Shown here in pieces: positions 60,470 through 64,000 of a stretch of DNA of 64,000 bases. A program made the translations under genes and the position numbers. The notes below the pieces were generated by a model. That model was given only the letters and a program-made list of their open reading frames with translations. It made no database searches and was not told where the DNA came from. The DNA comes from Plantactinospora soyae (GTDB taxonomy: Bacteria > Actinomycetota > Actinomycetes > Mycobacteriales > Micromonosporaceae). Position 1 is the first letter of the stretch. Every line of letters begins with the position of its first letter. The stretch spans positions 7,564,001-7,628,000 of the forward strand of contig NZ_JADBEB010000001.1 in assembly GCF_014874095.1 (NCBI RefSeq), in the 5' to 3' direction.

Positions 60470-61255
60470 TTACCGGACCTGTCCGCCGCGCAGGTCCTCC
60501 TCGATCCGTTTCGCGGCGCCGAGCAGGGGTGGCAGCAGTTCCCGGCGGATCACGTCCGAACTGCCCCGACTCGCGTGCGCCGAGACATTGAGGGCGGCGA
60601 TCACCGAACCGTCGGCATCGCGGATCGGGGCGGCAAGCGAGCGCAGCCCCTCCTCCAACTCCTGGTCGACGATCGCGTAGCCCTGGCTGGAGATCCGGGT
60701 CAGGATGGTCCGCAGCTTCGTCGGATCGGTGACCGTACGCCGGGTCAGTGCCCGAAGTTCCGCCTTACCGAAGTAGTCGTCCAGCCACTGCTGCGGCTGG
60801 GCGGCCAGCAGTACCCGCCCCATCGAGGTGGCGTACGCCGGAAATCGGGTGCCGACGCTGATCGCCACCGTCATGATCCGTTTGGTGGGTACCCGGGCGA
60901 CGTAGACCACCTCGTCGCCGTCAAGGACCGACAACGAACAGGACTCGTGCACCTGCGCGACGAGGCTCTCCATGTGCGGCTGGGCGACCTCGGGCAGGCT
61001 CAGGCTGGACAGGTAGGCGTAGCCGAGCTCCAGGATCCGGGCCCGCAACGAGAAGAGCCGGCCGTCGGTACGCATGTAACCCAGCTCGACCAGGGTGAGC
61101 AGGAACCGCCGGGCCGCCGCCCGGGTGAGGCCGGTCGCGCGGGCGACCTCGCTCAGGGTCAGTTGGGAGTGATCCGCGTCGAATGCCCGGATGACCGCGA
61201 GTCCTCGTTCCAACGACTGGACGAACTCGCCGGTCCGTGCCGTCTCCTCGGTCAC
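60470..61255 (-). CDS. pcaR: IclR-family regulator of the beta-ketoadipate pathway (PcaR-type)
   Basis: A 261-residue regulator. The helix-turn-helix is LTLSEVARATGLTRAAARRF with LVELGYMRTDGRLFSLRARI. The GAF-like IclR effector domain (about 85-255) has SCSLSVLDGDEVVYVARVPT, FPAYATSMGRVLLA, GYAIVDQELEEGLRSLAAPI and IAALNVSAHASR, as in PcaR/PcaU. The effector is probably beta-ketoadipate or protocatechuate. The GTG at 61255 overlaps the pcaC stop by 4 bp, so the regulator is the last gene of the operon it presumably controls. Confidence 0.9.
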   Translation of the reverse strand: MTEETARTGEFVQSLERGLAVIRAFDADHSQLTLSEVARATGLTRAAARRFLLTLVELGYMRTDGRLFSLRARILELGYAYLSSLSLPEVAQPHMESLVAQVHESCSLSVLDGDEVVYVARVPTKRIMTVAISVGTRFPAYATSMGRVLLAAQPQQWLDDYFGKAELRALTRRTVTDPTKLRTILTRISSQGYAIVDQELEEGLRSLAAPIRDADGSVIAALNVSAHASRGSSDVIRRELLPPLLGAAKRIEEDLRGGQVR

Positions 61256-61632
61256 CCGTCCTCCTGCCGCAGGGTCTCCTGGGCGACCTTGAACGCCCGG
61301 TTCGCCGCTGGAACGCCAGCGTAGACGCTCACCTGAAGCAACACTTCCCGGACCTCCTCGCGGGTCAGCCCGTTGCGCAACGCGGCCCGCACGTGCATCG
61401 CCAGTTCCTCGTCGTGGTGCAGTGTGGCCAGCACCGCGAGAGTGATGCAACTGCGGGTACGCCGGTCCAGCCCCGGTCGGGTCCAGATGTCGCCCCAGGC
61501 GTACCGGGTGATCAGGTCCTGGAAGTCCGCCGTGAACTCGTCGGTGTTCGCGACCGCGCGGTCGACGTGCGCGTCACCGAGCACCTCACGCCGCACCGCC
61601 ATGCCGGCCTCGTGCCGTTGCCGGTCATCCAT
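61252..61632 (-). CDS. pcaC: 4-carboxymuconolactone decarboxylase
   Basis: A 126-residue enzyme turning gamma-carboxymuconolactone into beta-ketoadipate enol-lactone. It starts MDDRQRHEAGMAVRREVLGD, then AVANTDEFTADFQDLITRYA with WGDIWTRPGLDRRTRSCITL. LHHDEELAMHVRAALRNGLT and EEVREVLLQVSVYAGVPAAN are the family helices with the catalytic His. It is an independent protein here, not fused to the hydrolase as in the PcaL of many actinomycetes. It overlaps pcaD by 8 bp. Confidence 0.95.
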   Translation of the reverse strand: MDDRQRHEAGMAVRREVLGDAHVDRAVANTDEFTADFQDLITRYAWGDIWTRPGLDRRTRSCITLAVLATLHHDEELAMHVRAALRNGLTREEVREVLLQVSVYAGVPAANRAFKVAQETLRQEDG

Positions 61633-62452
61633 CCACCCGCTCCTTCCGTAGGTCGTCGCCCGGCCGGTGTTCCGGCCCGGGACCGTCGGCGCCGACCAGA
61701 TGGTCGAGCAGCAGCCGGCTGACCCGATCCGGTTGCTCCACACTGGCCAGGTGGGCGGCGTCGCCGACCACCCGCAGTCCGGCTCCGGGAATGCCGTCGA
61801 CCAGTACCCGGGCGTGTTCGATCGGGATCGCCGGATCGTTGGCGCCGGCGATGACGAGGGTCGGGGCGACGATCCGGGCCAGGTCGGCCCGCAGGTCCAT
61901 CCCGGCGATGGCCTCGCAGCAACCGGCGTACCCCTGGGCCGGGGTGGCGGTCAGCATCGACCGGTACTCGGCGACCTCCGACGGCCGGGCGGCGGCGAAC
62001 CCCTTCGTGAACCAGCGCGCCAGCACCACGTCGGCGACCGCCTCGACGCCACCGGCCCGGGTCGCGGCGGCGCGGTCCCGCCAGCCCTGGGCCGGCGGGA
62101 GGAAGGCCGAGGTGCAGAGCAGGACCAGCCGGTCGACCCGATCGGGCGCATTGGCGGCGAGCCACATCCCGACCATCCCGCCGAGGGAGAGCCCGGCGTA
62201 CGACGCCCGGCGTACCCGCAGGTCGTCGAGGAGGCGCAGCACCGCCGTACCGAGTTCGGCGATGGTGTACGGACCGTCGGGTACGTCGGAGTCGCCGTGC
62301 CCGAGGTGGTCGTACCGGACCACCCGGAAGTGCTCGGTGAGCGCGGCCAACTGCGGCTGCCACATCGCCCCGGAGGTGCCCAGCGAACTGCCGAGTACGA
62401 GTACCGGGGCGTCGGTCGGCCCGTCGACATTGGCGTGCAGGCGAGATGTCAT
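61625..62452 (-). CDS. pcaD: 3-oxoadipate enol-lactonase
   Basis: A 275-residue alpha/beta-hydrolase that opens the enol-lactone to beta-ketoadipate. The oxyanion block is VLVLGSSLGTSGAMWQPQLA, then VVRYDHLGHGDS. The nucleophile is Ser89 in YAGLSLGGMVGMW, with Asp in IAGANDPAIP and His in VGDAAHLASVEQP. Residues after about 255 (GPGPEHRPGDDLRKERVDG) form a polar tail. The ATG overlaps the pcaB stop by 4 bp (ATGA). Confidence 0.94.
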   Translation of the reverse strand: MTSRLHANVDGPTDAPVLVLGSSLGTSGAMWQPQLAALTEHFRVVRYDHLGHGDSDVPDGPYTIAELGTAVLRLLDDLRVRRASYAGLSLGGMVGMWLAANAPDRVDRLVLLCTSAFLPPAQGWRDRAAATRAGGVEAVADVVLARWFTKGFAAARPSEVAEYRSMLTATPAQGYAGCCEAIAGMDLRADLARIVAPTLVIAGANDPAIPIEHARVLVDGIPGAGLRVVGDAAHLASVEQPDRVSRLLLDHLVGADGPGPEHRPGDDLRKERVDG

Positions 62453-63924
62453 GCCCCGTCCTCCGGTGCTGTGGGGGTCGACGGGTCCGTTGCGACCGCC
62501 CGGTCCGCCCCGCTCCCCCGGTACGCGGCGGACTCCCGGAAGGCGGCGAGTGCCCGGTCGACGAAGGTGCCCGCCGAACCGAGCCAGTTCGCCGGGTCGA
62601 GTGCCTGGTCGAGGTCGCCCTCGCTCAGGTGTGTCCGGACCGCCGGGTCGGCGAGCAGCCCGGCCCGGAAGTCCGGGGCGGCGACCGCCCGGGCCACCAC
62701 GTCGTGCGCCTCCGCCCGCCCCAGTACCGGGGCGAGCCGGGCGGCCACCGCCTCGGCCAGTACCCGGCCGCCGAGCGCGTCGAGGTTCGCCCGCATCCGC
62801 TGTGGACGTACCTCGAGGTCGGCCAGCATCCGGGCGGTCCGCGCGCAGGCGCCGCCAGCCAGTCGCAGCAGGTCGAGCAGCGGTTCCCACTCGGCGTGCC
62901 AGCCGCCGGTGGCCCGCTCGTGTTCCTGCACCGCGGCGGCGTACAGCGTGGCCAGCAGGCCCGGACCGCGCCGGGCCGCCGCACCGACCAGGACGGCGTC
63001 CACCGGGTTGCGCTTGTTCGGCATCGCCGACGACCCACCCCGGCCCGGACCGCCGCCCTCGGCCACCTCCGCCACCTCGGACTGGGCGAGCAGCCCGACG
63101 TCGAGGCCGAGCTTGCCGGTCGCGGCGAGCAGTCCGCCGAGCGCCGCTCCGAGGTCGAGCAGGGGTTGCCGCCGGGTGTGCCAGGGCAGCAGGGGCGTGC
63201 CGAGGCCGAGCCGGGCGGCCAGCCGCTCGGCGACCTGCGGTCCGGCCGGTCCCAGCGCGGCCAGGGTGCCGACCGCCCCGCCGAGCTGTACCGGCAGCGC
63301 CGTCCGGGCCGCCACCAGCCGGTCCCGGGCGTCGAGGAGGCCGACCAGCCATCCGGCGGCCTTGAGCCCGAACGTGGTCGGGGCCGCCGCCTGGCCGAGC
63401 GTGCGGGCCAGCATCACGGTGTCCCGGTGCCGGCCGGTGTGTGCGGCGGCGGCGTCGATCGCGGCGTCGAGGTGGCTCAGCATCGGTCCGGTGGCCCGGA
63501 CCGCGACCAGCACGAGCGCGGTGTCGAGCACGTCCTGGCTGGTCGCGCCGTGGTGCACCCAGGGGCGGGCCTCGACCGGTACTGCGGCGGTCAGCTGGCG
63601 GACCAGCGGAACCACCGGGTTGCCGGCGGAGTCGGCCGCCGCACCGAGGGCGGCGAGGTCGAACCGCTCGACCCGGCACTGCGCCGCGATCGCCTCGGCG
63701 GCGGCCACCGGCAGCACACCACACTCGGCGGCGGCCTCGGCGAGGGCGCGTTCCATGTCGAGCATCGCCCGCAGCAACGCCGGGTCGGCGAGTTCCGCGT
63801 CCACCTCGGCGGTGCCGAACAGCCCGGAGAGGAGTCCGCCGGCCGCCGGACCCGCCGTGCTGCCCGGCGGCGGCAGGTCCTCGGACCGCGACGGGTCCTC
63901 AGACCGCGAAGAAGACGGTCTCAT
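62449..63924 (-). CDS. pcaB: 3-carboxy-cis,cis-muconate cycloisomerase
   Basis: A 491-residue member of the fumarase/adenylosuccinate-lyase superfamily. It cyclises 3-carboxymuconate to gamma-carboxymuconolactone. After a Ser/Pro-rich N-terminal tail (1-28) come GLLSGLFGTAEVDAELAD, PWVHHGATSQDVLDTALVLV, and the signature GGSSAMPNKRNPVDAVLVGA (residues about 298-317). The rest is the helical bundle and a C-terminal tail. The start ATG lies 26 bp inside the end of pcaG, so the two genes overlap; the tail could therefore arise from upstream extension, and a later start near residue 29 is possible. Confidence 0.94.
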   Translation of the reverse strand: MRPSSSRSEDPSRSEDLPPPGSTAGPAAGGLLSGLFGTAEVDAELADPALLRAMLDMERALAEAAAECGVLPVAAAEAIAAQCRVERFDLAALGAAADSAGNPVVPLVRQLTAAVPVEARPWVHHGATSQDVLDTALVLVAVRATGPMLSHLDAAIDAAAAHTGRHRDTVMLARTLGQAAAPTTFGLKAAGWLVGLLDARDRLVAARTALPVQLGGAVGTLAALGPAGPQVAERLAARLGLGTPLLPWHTRRQPLLDLGAALGGLLAATGKLGLDVGLLAQSEVAEVAEGGGPGRGGSSAMPNKRNPVDAVLVGAAARRGPGLLATLYAAAVQEHERATGGWHAEWEPLLDLLRLAGGACARTARMLADLEVRPQRMRANLDALGGRVLAEAVAARLAPVLGRAEAHDVVARAVAAPDFRAGLLADPAVRTHLSEGDLDQALDPANWLGSAGTFVDRALAAFRESAAYRGSGADRAVATDPSTPTAPEDGA

Positions 63925-64000
63925 CCGTACCCTGCAGGTGAATGTCGAACTGGAACCCGTCGGATGCCGGGCTTGCCACGAGGGTGGCCCGGCGGGCCGG
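63899..64000 (-). CDS. pcaG: Protocatechuate 3,4-dioxygenase alpha subunit, C-terminus (partial)
   Basis: The last 33 codons are visible, ending FQFDIHLQGTDETVFFAV and TGA at 63899. The ending FDIHLQGxxETVFF is characteristic of the alpha subunit of the dioxygenase that cleaves protocatechuate between the hydroxyl groups. The gene continues past the right edge; pcaH would be expected upstream of it. It overlaps pcaB by 26 bp. Confidence 0.9.
   Translation of the reverse strand, partial: PARRATLVASPASDGFQFDIHLQGTDETVFFAV

Noticed and set aside
61791-63365. Long rightward frame opposite pcaB and pcaD.
   Set aside because: Antisense to two clear enzymes; the product is Arg/Pro-rich without family features.

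Overview
The window is high-GC DNA with short intergenic gaps, many GTG and TTG starts, and frequent 4-bp ATGA or GTGA start/stop overlaps. It carries an Lsr2 nucleoid protein, an HPII-type catalase, a type II NADH dehydrogenase, BTAD and LacI regulators, secreted glycosidases and a pca operon. Together these point to a filamentous soil actinomycete, probably Micromonosporaceae. That placement is inferred from gene content; no rRNA or species marker is present.

Layout. 1-2725: the start of a probable efflux adaptor and a lipoprotein face an OmpR/EnvZ-type two-component pair. 2722-10103: a MauE-like membrane protein, a thioredoxin-fold protein, an ABC exporter, an S9 prolyl-oligopeptidase-type peptidase, a JmjC/cupin 2-oxoglutarate oxygenase, a 50-residue His/Asp-rich peptide ending in a Cys-Cys motif, and a LuxR-family regulator without its phospho-acceptor Asp. 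I read this block as an undescribed ribosomal-peptide (RiPP) locus and consider it the most interesting part of the window. 10485-14725: a four-repeat secreted protein, a HAD phosphatase, a membrane protein and a GH18 chitinase. 14855-20648: HPII-like catalase, S-adenosylhomocysteine hydrolase controlled by an apparent SAH riboswitch with an overlapping terminator, and NDH-2.

20925-31072 holds small housekeeping and regulatory genes: YjbR, DinB and SRPBCC proteins, a NarL-type two-component system, DUF6223, a MerR/GyrI pair, VOC and YCII proteins, an XRE regulator, and an LTA-synthase-like membrane sulfatase. 31089-41656 holds a secreted SGNH esterase, a GH43 glycosidase, an epoxide hydrolase facing its TetR regulator across two palindromes, AraC, SDR, SRPBCC/ArsR genes, and a LacI regulator. 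Palindromes matching this LacI gene's own promoter region also occur upstream of GH43. 42179-47878: a large STAND-ATPase/TPR/BTAD regulator faces a three-repeat secreted protein, followed by a luciferase-like oxidoreductase.

47893-57485: a phosphopantetheinyl transferase, then a six-gene sugar operon (binding protein, ATPase, two permeases, ribulokinase, ribulose-5-phosphate 4-epimerase) under a divergent LacI regulator. The L-arabinose isomerase gene expected with this set is not in the window. 57835-64000: lsr2, a lipoprotein L,D-transpeptidase, a DUF1349 protein, and an overlapping pcaG-B-D-C-R operon for the protocatechuate branch of the beta-ketoadipate pathway, cut by the right edge.
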